A stretch of DNA of 64,000 bases from Ancylostoma caninum. Taxonomy: Eukaryota > Nematoda > Chromadorea > Rhabditida > Ancylostomatidae. The translations under genes were made by a program, and so were the position numbers. Positions 34,957 through 47,011 of this stretch are shown in pieces. How positions within the stretch are numbered: position 1 is the stretch's first letter; each line of letters starts with the position of its first letter. The notes below the pieces were generated by a model. That model was not told where the DNA came from and did no database searches. It saw nothing but the letters and a program-made list of their open reading frames with translations. The stretch lies in assembly GCA_037903475.1 (NCBI GenBank), contig JBAJFG010000502.1:151501-215500 (forward strand), read 5' to 3'.

Positions 34957-35404
34957 TTAAGAAGACAAGTTCTCGATTACGGCCAGGAGATAGTCCTTGT
35001 CCGGTGCAATCATAATCTCGTTCTTTTTTGTGCGGAGACGTAGGAAGGTCAAATCGTTGGATCCATCCAATTCTCGTATCACACTCTTCGATTTTTCACA
35101 AAGTTGTTGTAGAAGTGCCGAGTGCCGCGCTGTGGACTCGTCATCGAGAGTGGAGCGGATTGCACGACCTGAAAAGCAAACATTTTGTAGCTAAGCGAAA
35201 ACAAAAACACAAGTAGTAGCTCTCAAAGCTCCCAAAAAATAACCTTCAGGAACTTAAGAAAGAAAAAAGGACTCGAAAATTACAGGAAAAATATTTCGCA
35301 AAAACTACGACAGCTCGAAACTGACCAGAACTATCCATGACGATCACACCCACAACACCTTTCTGAGATTGTATCCGTTTGATCGTTTCCTCTACATCCG
35401 ACAT
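34957..35404 (-). CDS. dyrb-1: Dynein light chain roadblock (LC7 family), complete
   Basis: Two exons at 35404-35326 and 35168-34957 join in phase 1 to 96 codons plus stop, the exact length of vertebrate DYNLRB1. The sequence MSDVEETIKRIQSQKGVVGV, STLDDESTA, DLTFLRLRTKKNEIMIAPDK and DYLLAVIEN follows the family throughout. Roadblock forms a homodimer that binds the dynein intermediate chain in cytoplasmic dynein. A T-rich run ending CAG lies five bases upstream of the ATG. The gene ends 386 bp before the ATAD3 start on the same strand, so the two could be co-transcribed. Confidence 0.95.
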
Positions 35405-35425
35405 GTCTTCTGAAAAAAAAATTAT
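35405..35425 (-). promoter_or_regulatory. Probable trans-splice acceptor of roadblock gene
   Basis: On the minus strand a run of nine T ends in CAG, followed by AAGAC and the start codon. With no upstream coding exon in frame this fits spliced-leader addition. Confidence 0.55.
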
Positions 35426-35674
35426 AAGGCAAACTAGAAGTTAGATACGTTTTTGAGCTTCTCAGCGATTAACTATAGAAAGTCTAAACGAATAAGTGAC
35501 GAGTAATTGATATGATCGATGACGGAAAGAAAAACCAAGCAAGAAATGATGGGAATCCCGAAGTTTTCAGTGATTGAAAAAAATGCCGTTGCATCAACCG
35601 GTGCATGTCCTTTAAATTGATTGTGAATTAGAGCGCGGAAATGTTTGGCGAGCATTTAGCTCAGAATCAAGGGT

Positions 35675-36445
35675 GTGCGTAATTACGATTTACGATCTAC
35701 GAATCACGTTTTACGGCCATTTTTTGCGATTTTCTATCGATTTACGAGTTACGAAAAAGAGGCCAAAATTTCGTGAAAGAATCCTAAATAACTGCAAGAA
35801 ATTAATCTCGCCACAGCACTTGTGGTCAGTGTACAAATATGCCCCATTTGTTTACGTCTGCATTCCACAGCAATATTAAAAGCGCATTCTCTCAGTTTTA
35901 GCAGTAACTTAAATTATTTGCAAACGCGGCCTTGTCCCGGACTAGCTTCCAAGTTCTCTTTTGAGGAGATTTGCTAGAACCCTGGAGATGATATAGAAGG
36001 CCACAAGAAGTTCGAGCGTCCTCTTCTTTCAGATCTTTACCGGAGAGTGTTAAGCTCTTGCAGGAAGAACGGGCTGACCACCGAGTCCCCGTCGTTTCTC
36101 AATAAGTTTCACATTACTTCCGGTATTAACTGTGGCATTCTGCAGTGCGCGTTTTTTCCTTAGTGACGCTCCGTCCGACGGAGCTCATACGAACCTACTG
36201 GTAATGCCAACTGAACTACATTATTGATAAATGATCCCTTTTAGTATTAGCATCACATAAGGCGCAGTTTGCAGCTATAACTCTGAACGCTCTGAGGATG
36301 ATTTTGCTTCAAACAATCAAGATTTTTTGGATCCTACCAGTGGTTTTCAGTTTCTTCAGTTACGATTTACGGTTTACGATTTACGACGTTTCTGGGAAGT
36401 TTACGATTTACGATTTACAAAAATCAAATTTTTTTCGTTACGCAT
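35675..36445. repeat. TTACGAT-type simple repeats in two clusters
   Basis: Variants of ACGATTTACGATTTACG cluster at 35680-35755 and again at 36355-36420. Between them lies about 600 bp without any recognised gene. The motif is not the nematode telomere repeat TTAGGC. Confidence 0.6.
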
Positions 36446-36449
36446 ATCC

Positions 36450-36940
36450 TTGCTCACAATCAATCAGAGGAGGGTGTGGTATACGATGTGTAGGCTATTT
36501 TTGCCGAATGATAAAGCAGACTCATGAAGAGTGATTGCAGGGATTTAGCATGTGGACCGCTCTGGCTTGACAGCAACGATGGACATTTACAGCAGCATAG
36601 CAACATTTCGATTGGATTTTTAGCCAAATAAAAAACGAAAATTGCAGTGAACGAGAGCAGCGAGAGTAGTATACAGTGTGTTTCATCGAGGAACATAGCT
36701 GTAAAGAGATTAGAGCAATAGTGAACGCGAGAAATAGTACCGGGTTCGGCGAACCAGGCGATAAGTGCAGATCATAATCACAAATACTCAAATACCGTCG
36801 TTTTTTGAAGAGGATTATAATACGCTTTTGAATCGGAACCATATACACTAGTAGTGATTTCACAGAATTTTCTGAGAATTTGTGGGCTGTGGCTATTCGA
36901 TATGCTGAACACGAAAACCTTATCCGTTTTGTACCGTAGA
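36450..36940. other. Intergenic, no gene seen
   Basis: A 175-codon open frame on the minus strand (37049-36522) has no recognisable features and runs into the LINE fragment. Confidence 0.35.
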
Positions 36941-36948
36941 GTATCTTC

Positions 36949-37625
36949 ATGTATCTAAAGGGCACAAAATCAGTTGAACTTAGCCTACTGGTAACAGTAA
37001 ACGGCATGAAACGCTTGAAAAACTTCGTCTGGCTGCCCTGTCTTATCATTCACATTTATTATCCTATCCTATTATTTTTTCCTTTCAAGAAGAAGGATAT
37101 AAATTTGTTGGAAAGTGTTCAAAACAGTTTTACGCGAAAACTAGTAATGAGATGCTTCAGAATGAACTATGATCAAGTAGCTAATTGTGAGAAGAGAGCA
37201 AAGTTACTTGGTTTACCAACCTTGCAAAGTAGAAGGAGTAATAGTGATTTGTTAATAATGTTCAAGATAATTAAAGGAAAGCTTTCTTTGAATCCTGTTG
37301 AATTTTTTGGAGTACCGCTGACGAGAACCAGAAGAGGAAAGCTCAAGCTCTATGTCCCAGTTGCAAGGTCACAGGCTAGGTCGAGATTCTTCACTTATAG
37401 AGCTGTAAATGAGTTCAACTTGTTGCTAGCTAAAAATGAGCATTTGATTGAATTGTCTTTGCAAGCTTTCAGAAAGCTTGTCAGGAGAACTTGTTTGAAA
37501 CCATTGAATGTATGAACATGTTGATGTCGTTTCATATGTTGATGATAACTGGTATGTTATTGTACTTATTTACGCGTGGTTTAGCCCGCGTCTCCAAATA
37601 AATAAATAAATAAGTAATTAAATAA
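36949..37625 (+). pseudogene. 3' fragment of a CR1/jockey-like LINE
   Basis: The frame INLLESVQNSFTRKLVMRCF onward, with RFFTYRAVNEFNLLL near its end, aligns with the C-terminus of the LINE in ATAD3 intron 15 ([20 protein letters not shown]). It ends at 37515 and is followed by an AAAT-repeat tail to about 37625, typical of these LINEs. Only the last 140 residues remain. Confidence 0.8.
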
Positions 37626-37629
37626 ATAA

Positions 37630-38630
37630 CGCTGGTCCCACAGTAATCCGTCACCCGACAAATGACTGCCGCATTGAGCGGTTGAACGAGTTCTCCGGAG
37701 TGAAGCCACTTTGAAGCGATCATCCATGCTCTGCGAGGACGTACTGGATTTCCGAATTTTGAGATAGTTCTTCTTTCCCCACTACTTGGCGCCGCCGCAG
37801 GTAGCGTGTGTCGGCGCGTAGTGGTGGGAAAACGAAATTGTCCTAGGCCTGACATGGCAGATATACTCTATCCTACATGCAGAAGGGATTCTATACTATA
37901 TATTCTTCTTGAGTCTGTTTTTTTCTTCGGTTTTTTTTCCAAAAATTAGGAATTGTGAGATACTTCGCCACCTATACGTAGATGAACCTCGAGTCGTTTT
38001 TTTTTTGGATAATGTCAAACGCTCTGGAAAAGAGATCTAGGAACACGTTCATCAAGATGGTTAGAAGAATAACTTATTCCTACATATTTACCACCTCTAT
38101 GGATCGGTTCTGCAGGTACGTCGTTGGGCTACATCGCCGTGGTTATCTGCTGTGAATATCTTGCTCACCACTGTCAGGTCGTGGCATTTGATATTTGCTG
38201 GCTCGACCTTAGACATGGTTCTTTCGCTATTGCTCTGACGCCTTGCCATCAAATGTATCACTAATGCAGTGGACTCGATGTCACTACTGTGGATTGCGTT
38301 CAGCAAAATTCCACCTATTTGCGCATGGAAGATGATCTGACCTTGTTGCGGTCGGTAAAAGCAGGGAAAAATCACAAAGATCAGAGAAATCGTCATCCAT
38401 GATTTCAGTAGCTCAATTTCTTTCAATACATTCAGCACCCACAAACAATATTGTATGAAATCGTTCTGATCTTTACAACTGTGTTTATATCACCTTCCCC
38501 ACCATGAAGATTCAACTCGACAACAAGGCTCTTTTCAATTCAGAGTTTCCGTGCAGTTGTCTGTAATCCTAGTCATCACTTCCTTTTCTGAGTGTAGAAC
38601 ATGGGCTATTTGAATCAAAAACATCCAATA
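37630..38630. other. Intergenic, no gene seen
   Basis: No exon was supported. A 115-codon minus-strand frame (38444-38097) has no recognisable features. Confidence 0.35.
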
Positions 38631-38680
38631 ATTTATTCAAATACATGCATTGGGGAATAATATGGGATTAATGAATCTAC

Positions 38681-39555
38681 TCAAATGAAGAGGCAGACAG
38701 CTTTTGATTTGCCATTGTCCTTCTCTCCATAGAAGCAACCTCCATATACCTTCTTCACATCTCTCTGCAATGAGTATTTTGTCGAAGTTCTAAGCAAGGT
38801 GCTGAAAGGGTGGTACGAACGAGCTCTGGGATTGGCTATTTTATATCACGGCCAACCACCGAGTTCACTCATGCCGCCCCTTCCAAACAACTAAGACAAC
38901 TCATTCTTTGAGCCTCTATGGCTGCTCCACTACTGAAACTTTGAAAAAAAAAACGTGTCGAAGCAGTTCATCGACTTTTCATTATATGTACTGTTCCAGA
39001 ATGTTCCCTCACCTTTTTATGGAACCTGTCCTTCCACTGATTAGCCGCAACTGTGACGAAGTCTTCAGTTGTATCTCTGCAAATATTCAGACATTTTCGG
39101 ATGCATGTTTAAATGTGAGCATAAAATTACCCTTTGTATTTGAACTCTTTGATGTTGTGCTTTATGATTTTGTCCCTCCCAGCTTGTGAGTCATCCCATA
39201 TGTTGGCAGCTAGAGCTTCCAGTGAGCAGACGTATAACTGGAAGAGTTATATACATATGCATATATGCACATATGGGAAGAGATATGAAAATTATCCCTG
39301 AAAATTATCTCTCTGAAATATAGAGCACTCACAGTCCTAGGTTTTTGTTCCATAACTGAAACAACTGCGTCGAAGAGCTTGTCTCGTTGCTCCTTAGTGT
39401 AGCGACCCACTGTTTCTTTACAATCCTTTTCGAATGCATTGGAAAATTTCGGCATTGAAAGAAGACAGAGCAGCTGAAAACGAGTTCCCTTCTAGAGTAG
39501 AAGTGAAGCTTTTGGAACATGCACTCACCGCAAACAGTAGGACAATTGGTGTCAT
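38681..39555 (-). CDS. Small secreted protein, copy 1 of a divergent pair (family not recognised)
   Basis: Five exons at 39555-39529, 39473-39333, 39237-39131, 39076-39013 and 38764-38681 join in phase to 140 codons plus stop. The start MTPIVLLFALLCLLSM is a signal peptide split by the first intron. The mature part has Cys in EKDCKE, VCSLEALAANIWDDSQAGR, YGGCFYG and AVCLFI, giving four cysteines that could form two disulfides. An AATAAA lies 44 bases after the stop on the minus strand (38637-38632). The gene at 44896-47011 shares exon phases, the third exon length (107 nt) and the ending KAVCLFI. The spacing of helices and cysteines faintly recalls a reduced CAP domain, but that is a guess. 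Confidence 0.75.
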
Positions 39556-39722
39556 TGTACGATGACATGAGGATGGTATCAGCATGAATTTATACGGTTT
39601 TCACGCACTGATTATACTGCTCATTCAAGCATTTGTTCATCAAGTCTACGTGCACTCGCCAGTACAAAGTCTGCCTTGGAAGTTTTTGACATTTGGTGTA
39701 ATCACGAATTCAGGATGAGCAC

Positions 39723-40056
39723 TGCGCATTATACATTGGACCGAATAAAATTCGAATAATTTTACTTTTTCAATTACCAATTCAGGAAAAGTCTAAATGT
39801 CCAGATATTCAAGAATGAGAGAGTCCTAAAGCTCTTCTTCTCCCTCCTACAGCGTTGAATTATTTTCTAATGGCGGAACATTCGAATTTTCCATTTTTTC
39901 GAAATCGAATTTTTTGCTTCCGAATACTTCGAATACATGGAAAATTTGGATGTTCCGACATTGGAAGCCAATACGGTACGATTAAATTGTTCCCCGAATT
40001 GGTAATTTAAGTAACAAAATTATTCGATTTTTATTCGGTCCAATGTATACTGCGCA
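39723..40056. mobile_element. 334 bp MITE with long terminal inverted repeats
   Basis: TGCGCATTATACATTGGACC at the left and its inverse at the right continue through GAATAAAATTCGAATAATTT and ATTACCAATTC for about 65 bases. The centre contains further inverted TTCGAAT motifs. No clear target duplication flanks the TGCGCA ends. Confidence 0.75.
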
Positions 40057-40599
40057 TGTGAACTATCAATCCTGTCTTATTCATTATATAGTTCTGTAGT
40101 CCTGTCGTTATTGTACTCCTTATTGCGAGTTCCCTAACAGAATCATATCTAGAATCAATGAAGCAGCAAGTGGTGTTCTCCCTAGCAACACTTACACCTA
40201 ACAACTGACTGTATAGCTACATAGAAACAATCAGCACTTGTTCTTTTACGATCTTTTTACTGTAGAACATAGCATGTGTCATGGAAACAACCATTTTTCT
40301 CAGTCCTTCATATTTTGTTCCAGCAATGAAAAAGTCACTTTACCGTGAAAAGAAGACCCAGTGAAGATCCTCCGTTACATTTTGATCGTATGTTGTCCCT
40401 TACTGTGCAGACGTTTGTGATCCATTGAGTGAATAAATGAATAAATACCTTTGCTTGAAATATCTATGTTTGAAAAATGAGGAGTCTGGTCATCGGTCAC
40501 TTCGTAGTGTGGTTAATGACTAGTAAAGTCAGGTAAATTTGCCTCTACACTTGCCAAGGAGTGCGGCACTCTCGCTCCATGCGGCGAGACGACACCGAC

Positions 40600-40845
40600 T
40601 CTGATAACTGTACAGCACGAACGCAGCACGAACGGCGTAATGGTTCGAGGAAAAACCGTAGCTCAACTGTTCTCAGTTGCTGCCATCCTCCCCTCAATTG
40701 TTGCTGCCCCCAACAATTGCTGCCAATGGACGAAAGCTTGAGCAGCAATCGAGAGGAAGATGGCAGCCACTGGGAACAGTTGCTGCTAGGGTTTCTACTC
40801 GAAACACTACGCCGTTTGGGCTGCGTTCGCGCTGAGGAGTTATAG
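40600..40845. repeat. Long palindrome (hairpin MITE)
   Basis: The left half, with GCGTAATGGTTCGAGGAAAA and CAACTGTTCTCAGTTGCTGC, is mirrored in inverse by the right half over about 100 bases per arm, with a short central loop near 40715-40735. The pairing is imperfect at about one position in six. Confidence 0.75.
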
Positions 40846-42250
40846 AGGATTTAGATATGTGGCGGGTGTGAACGGCGCGCCGTTGGCATTGCCTCCGCTC
40901 TCGTCGATATGTATCAAAACCACTGCCCTTAAGTTTCGATCTAAAATGATGAGAGAACTCTGTTTGTGCGGAAATGCGACTTACGGTTGAAATTAAAGTG
41001 CCAAAGGTGATTCTCTCTGAAATCTCGCTCGTTTAGCTCGTCAAGGTTCATACTATGAGTTTCATAAATCAATACTGATCTCCTTCTCTTAAACTCCAAC
41101 ATGGAAACCTTTACTTTTTCATCACTTGTATAACTTTATGCCGCACCCATTCAATTGAAGTAATTCCCGCTACTTACAGCCTAGCAATCCTTAACTGGGA
41201 ATAATTCGATCAGAAATAGTCTCTGAGGACGATCGCAAATCGAACTCTTATTCATAAGTACGTTCGTATAACTCCAGTAAGTGCGCAACTTAAAAATAGA
41301 AGTTTCAGCGAAATGTACTGAACCGCTCGCTGCGTTGACATGTGCATTTCATCAATATTAATTGAATATTAATGGATGCACCCGGCGTGATCCGAGCAGA
41401 AATTTACAGGGAGCAGAACAAGTGCAGTCTACCTGAAACGTTAGTGGAAAACTACATTGTCGATGGTGCTACGAGTACGAGGACTTGAGCGTGCATAGCA
41501 GCATCAACAAGTTACTCAGACAAAGAAGCCGGACTGACTAGGCTCAGTTATCGGGCTCGTCTTAGCCATCTCCTCGATCAGTAAGATAGGCGAGGTCGAT
41601 TAGTCCGGCAGTGGCCAGCGGTCAGTCCGGCTATGACCGTCGGTCGGTCAGCAATGTATGGAATTCTTGAGCTCATAACGACGCTGGTTGTCATTGATTG
41701 GTTCGTTATCGATAGGAACAACCAACAAGGAAAAACTTGCGTTTATGAATACATCGACAAAAATATTACCAAACCATTAAGAGAGAACTCATAGAACAAG
41801 AAAAACACACATGAAATACACAAACGACTTTAAAAAAAATGCAAAACAAGCTAGACGAAAAACTCACGAACAGAAAAAAAGCTCTATGAATAGCAGAACA
41901 CTTCAAATGGAGATTAATAAGTAGACAATGGAAAACAAGCAAAAGCTAGAAGGGTAAAAGAGCTCTACAAGAGGGTACAAAAAGTTGCCTATCACCTACA
42001 ACTTCTAGGTCCTCACTATCAAGGTGTCATTGAAATCTTAGTCCTTTGGGAATTCCTCATCTTTCGCAGTTCGTTCTTATTCTTCGTCTTTCTCTATAGC
42101 GAAACGCATTCGTTTTGCTTTTTTTTCTGAAATAACTGATGACTACAAACAATAACTGTGCACGAAGAAGTGTGAAACATATAGCACACACACTGGTGGG
42201 GATCCATGCGATGTTTCCGTCGGTAGTTACGACATTACGCTCTTCCTAAA
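40846..42250. other. Intergenic, no gene seen
   Basis: Mixed AT-rich sequence; a short stretch rich in CGGTCAGTCCGGC near 41600-41650 is locally repetitive. No exon was supported. Confidence 0.35.
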
Positions 42251-42253
42251 ATT

Positions 42254-42696
42254 CTATCTGAGGGAATGCTGGTAAAGTGGCGGAGCGGCAACATTCACAA
42301 TGCCTTCCGAAGTGCACAGAACGTCAGAGATTACAAACTCCTAAAAAGTCCAGGGATTGGTAAAAACGAACAGGATCTGAAAAGATATCACGACTCACAT
42401 TGAGGAAAGCTTCACCGAAGTTATTGTCGATCCGTAGAAGGTCCATCCAGCATTCAGCAACTCTGTACACAGAAAGGAGACCATTCGAGATGCAGTCATA
42501 TGAACGACTCGTCTGAATAACTAGCCTTAACCATAACCACCATACTGGTAAGAGTATGTAATGGTAGTACGCAACGGCGACCTGAAGCATGGTTGTAGTC
42601 GATGGCAAGCTTTTCGTTCACTAAGAAAAGATCCACATTGTTGTGAATGGCGATCTGTTCAGGACTGCTGCCCGATTTTCCTTGAATAGGGCCTGG
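42254..42696 (-). CDS. Three terminal exons of an unrecognised gene
   Basis: Exons 42696-42582, 42460-42399 and 42340-42254 join in phase to 86 codons and TAG. The product includes IAIHNNVDLFLVNEKLAIDY, VAECWMDLLRIDNNFGEAFL and EGIVNVAAPPLYQHSLR. Introns are 121 and 58 bp, with donors GTCGCC and GTGAGT and acceptors CCATAG, ACAGAG and TTTTAG. The first donor and the second acceptor are weak. The 5' exons were not resolved; open frames on the same strand at 42862-42700 and 43341-43111 could belong to the gene. I do not recognise the family. No signal or membrane segment is seen in the part read. Confidence 0.45.
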
Positions 42697-42699
42697 CTA

Positions 42700-44860
42700 T
42701 GGGAAGGAGTGTTTGAACTGCTATCATTAAAATGGCCTCAGGTGATGAGCCTGCAAAGACACGACTGAATTCCAGTAACTTCCATAGAGCGGTGACCACC
42801 TCCGTTGGCGAAGTTAGATCCTCATGGAATAGCCCCCACGAATGGATGCGTGCGTCTGACAACGGCTGACGCAGACATCCAGTGTAAATTGTCCTTACAC
42901 TTTAATCGAGCGATAATGTGAAAGTCGTCATGCTCACATGATAGCCCTTTGATTGTTGATAATCTAGCTATTCTAACTCACAAGCTAGTCTCTGAAGAAG
43001 ACAGAAGTAATTACTCCAGCAACAGTGTCAAGCGACTTCACGGGAGGACTTTCTCATAAGAACGCGATTAACCTGCTGGAGGGAAATTCGGTTATGAGAG
43101 CGTGTTTTCTCTATAAATCTGCACACACTGGACTCGATGGAAACTTATCTGGAAAGGGCATTGAGTGGTTCTGTCCGAATTCGTCCGACTCGTCTTGCAT
43201 GATCTCGTCCGCATCGCGGCGTCTGAACTCGTCCCTCTTACGTCGGAAGTCGTTCGAGTACGAGAAGCAAGAACTCAAGTCATGTTTATCAACTTCTTCA
43301 CGGATTGACTTAGTCACGCTGCAGCCCTGAGCAGATTTCATCAGAAGCTTCGGTTTTGACGGTTCCTAAACCCTCTTAAATTTCAATAAACGAAATCATG
43401 TTCATTCATGAGATGGACCTGACTGTTTGGTGATGGTTTTTCTTTCGGACGAGTTCCGAAGTGATCAGCATTGGATGACATCCACGACGTGTACCCAGGC
43501 TAGACAAAGACTTTTTCCTACAACGTCTTTGCGGATTTATCTGTAGTCAACGATAGGGATGGAACCCGGTATAGCTGTTTTTCTTTTACTTTTTCTAAAA
43601 ATGGCGAGTAGATTTCAACTGAACTCCAATTGTTCGGATACACTTGAGCGTGCGGCTATCTATTCTACTTTCTTGACGAGGCTCTCCCAGGCCCATTGAG
43701 GAGCTTTCACCAACAGATTCAAAGACATGGAAAACAACGACCAACTTTCATTTTTGAGAGGGGCATTGGAAAGACAACAGCAAGGCGAAGGGGTGTGGGA
43801 AGAACCACCTGTACCATGGCTTCTTACATAACAAGACGACTGAGTATCAGTCAGCAAGACGCTATCAACGAATACGGTCATCATATTATGAACCGCAAAA
43901 GCCGACGAAGAGGTGAAGCGACTGCCACGAGAAGATTGTGACAGAAGAGTTCAACCAACCCCTATTCACTCCACAATTTCCAACCTTCGACAACAGTTCG
44001 ATATAGTTGCTCAGCATCAAAAAATTCTCTATGGGGCGATCAAGGGACGTTGTTGAGCGGACTATGAGCATGGCTTGTAATCAAGGTTTTTCTTCACATT
44101 AACATTGCGATTTTTTTGTAACACACGATCATTTGGAATGCAATGATTCGTTTTCGTTCTGTTTGTGTCATAAATCCAGAACATGATTTCCAGTCGGATA
44201 ATCTTTGTCATCTAATCTACTTTAGTGGCCCACAGCGAGGTTTTCAACAGTCAGATGGTGGTATCGAACGAATTATGCGGTAAACTAAGCACTACCGAAT
44301 TTAAATAGTACAAAATCGCTCATATGTTGCAAACATTGAACGTTCAGTCATTTCAAAATGCGCTTAATCCGCACACAAGCCCTACCGAATATAGAACAGA
44401 TATAATAGGTATAGCAAGATATAAATGAAAAGAAATATAATAAATACATACAATGCGACATGGAACGGAATACATAGATTACTCCTTTATCAGGCGACCT
44501 CAGTGAAAATGATAGGAAGTTCTAAAACACATCCAAAAGAACTGGTATGATACACCTCCTCACGACATCTCCCTAAAAAAGGTGTGCACATCAGCGCCAG
44601 AAAATGGACTTAGTACTTTCTAAGAGGTTCCGGTTTGGAACATGGAAATTAATCTATTCGAACGGAAACCCACGAGAAGCTGCTGTTATAGCCCCAGGTG
44701 AACAAAATCATGTGAGTGAAAGATAAATATGTGCACGTAAAAATGTAACTGGTCTGTCGAAATGATGAGATAAATGAGCGGTACTCTCATGAATTGACCC
44801 GAATCCAGCCTCAGTATCACCGCAAAAATGATTTCCTATACTGCCTTGTTGGTTGGAGTA
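42700..44860. other. Between the unrecognised gene and secreted copy 2
   Basis: A charged 76-codon frame (43341-43111, minus) might be an upstream exon of the unrecognised gene, but lacks a good donor. Nothing else is supported. Confidence 0.3.
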
Positions 44861-44895
44861 AGTGCGCCCTCCGAAGGAAGTTATTTCCAATTTAG

Positions 44896-47011
44896 AAGGC
44901 GATGTTTTACAGTTCTGCTCCCTGCTTCCACCAACAACATCAGCATGGCCAATAATTCCGCCAACACCACCATCGGCAGATCCAAGCATTCTGCCAATTT
45001 GCAATGAAACTGATCCAAGTTATTCACACGAAGACCGTAAAGCGATCTTCGATGAGGTTGTTGGGACTCTTCCAAAGAAATCCAAGCCAGTGAGTGTGAC
45101 TTTTAGGGTAATGTGAGCGACTTACTTCATTACTTACTAAACTTACTGTCGTGTATATGTACGTTTATAGCATGATCGAAATAGAAATCTCTTTTTGCTA
45201 CATCGTCCATGATTTTTTCTAGGTAATGCTTTGGATTCGAACTAAGGTAAACATTGCCGCCACTCGCTATGTAGGGATAAGCTTGAATCATAATTTCTCT
45301 ATAAGCTTCTTAATTTTTCTCCAGAGGGGTTTTTTTGCTAGAAAAACTTCAAAAAAACCATCATACAGTTTTTGAAACAGTCATAGCTGAGCTGGCGATA
45401 ATTGAGGATGAGAATCGATGAGTAGCGATATGTCATGGCAATCGATGAGCATCGCTTCCACTACCGCTCATCTTGTTTTAACCCATTGACGACCGCGCCC
45501 AGTTTTGTGTGTCTGGCGCGTGGGACCAACGCCCATTTCAGGCGCCTGCATAGTTCCACGGTGTTATGATAAGATAATTTAGAATAAAACACGAATTTTT
45601 GTGGATATAATCTAAAACTTTGTTCTGGAAGCTTACTAGTGTCATCATACTAGAAAACCGAAGAATCTAAACGCTTCTCATTTTATTTAAGGCTAAACCA
45701 AGTTTGTTAAAGGTATTCTGAGTATCATGAAGAAGTTCCCCGAGAATATACAGGTTTGTATTGCTCTAACCCGACAAGTAGGGAAGTACAAGATGAAGCG
45801 AATGTGTTTGTGAATAAATATGGCTCTTATACTAATTATCCCCAACCACTACACAAGAAATGTAACGTGAACTTCCTCGATTTTAAAGTCCCATCCTTTT
45901 CATGGTATTTGGCACTACAGAAAAAAGATATCTTTCTTGAACCATTGTTATATCAGCATTGTTTGGAAGTATTGTACTCGATTCATAAGGAAATACTGCA
46001 AAACACATCGAAAGTAAGGGTCAGTAGTTGATAATAACGCGCGGCTCACCAGTGAGCCACAATGGGTTAACTGTGTCCCACGCGACCAAAAAAAAAAACG
46101 CGGCTCACCGGTGAGCCACACGGTCGTCAATGGGATAACTTCGCTCGTTGTTTCGATCTTTTTCTCGTTCCTTCAGTCTTCATTTTCGCAAAAATCTAAA
46201 GAACGACGCGTCTCGTTAAAGAAAGGAAGGTGGTGCCAAACAAAACTAACTAATAGTTCCTTCACAAGCTCAGCTCTTTTTCATCTTGGGACGGTAGCAT
46301 TAGCTTTTCATTACTTCGGCTTTCAGTATTACGCCTGCTCTCTGGAGAAGCTCGCCGCTGAAGTATGGAAGGATTCCCAGGCCGGCAAGGAGGAATTTGA
46401 TAAACAGCACATACAAAAATTCAAATACAAGAGGTGATCCTGTATAGAACATAATTACTAGATGTAACACCTGAGAGCTGTGGTGCAAGGGATAATCTGT
46501 GTATATAAAAGTGAAAGTTTATAAGTATGCATGTAATGAATAGAAATCGCGGAGAATAAACCGACTGGAATCAAATTTTGTATGAAGGCCGAGATCATTC
46601 AATATGGTGATCATTAAAATCATGAGCACTTTGAACGAATGTATTGGCATCACTAACAAGCCGCATTAGTATGAAAAGCCGCGGGGGGGGGGGGGGTGAT
46701 AAAAGTCCCGAGTGGAGCCGGGCATGCCGTCTAGTTCTTTATAAAGTAGAATCCACTATATCTCTAATTCCAGCCAAGTCGACGAATTCGTCAAAGCAGC
46801 GGTCAACAAATGGGATAGAAGGTTCCAAAATAATGTGAGGAAAGAATCGACTTCATTGTTGAAACTCTTGGAAGACGTTTCCATTTCCGAGTTTAAATCC
46901 TGGAATTACCGGAAGATCTGAGTTTTATTTTAGAAGCAAAAGACGTACATGGGCTGCTACCACGGAAAGAAGAATAACGGCAATTCTAAAGCTGTTTGCC
47001 TTTTCATATGA
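44896..47011 (+). CDS. Small secreted protein, copy 2 of the divergent pair (5' end unresolved)
   Basis: Exons 44896-45089, 46327-46433, 46774-46834 and 46934-47011 fit in phase and mirror exons 2-5 of the gene at 38681-39555. Shared features are YSHEDRKAIFDEVV versus YTKEQRDKLFDAVV, YACSLEKLAAEVWKDSQAGK, FVKAAVNKWDRRF and the ending SKAVCLFI followed by TGA. The second exon also has a Pro-rich insert (PPTTSAWPIIPPTPPSADPS) that copy 1 lacks. A signal-peptide exon was not settled: ATG at 44828 opens MISYTALLVG before GTAAGT, but its phase does not fit the acceptor used here. A piggyBac-like element sits in the 1.2 kb intron. Third exon length is identical (107 nt); the fourth is one codon shorter. 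Confidence 0.65.
45482..46134 (+). mobile_element. piggyBac-like element in an intron of secreted copy 2
   Basis: The left end is TTAA then CCCATTGACGACCG; the right end is the inverse, CGGTCGTCAATGGG, then ATAA. A second right-end-like copy, CACAATGGG then TTAA, ends at 46070. Palindromic GGCTCACCGGTGAGCC blocks precede both right ends. CCC termini and a TTAA target are piggyBac hallmarks. A 91-codon frame inside (45756-46031) may be a transposase remnant but is not recognisable. Confidence 0.7.

Noticed and set aside
35675..36445. Interstitial telomere
   Set aside because: The motif is TTACGAT-like, not TTAGGC.
38681..39555. Assignment to the CAP/SCP superfamily
   Set aside because: Only a loose resemblance in Cys and helix spacing; the active-site His/Glu pattern is not visible.
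44828..44857. MISYTALLVG as the signal-peptide exon of secreted copy 2
   Set aside because: It ends at a good GTAAGT, but its phase does not match the acceptor at 44895; left undecided.
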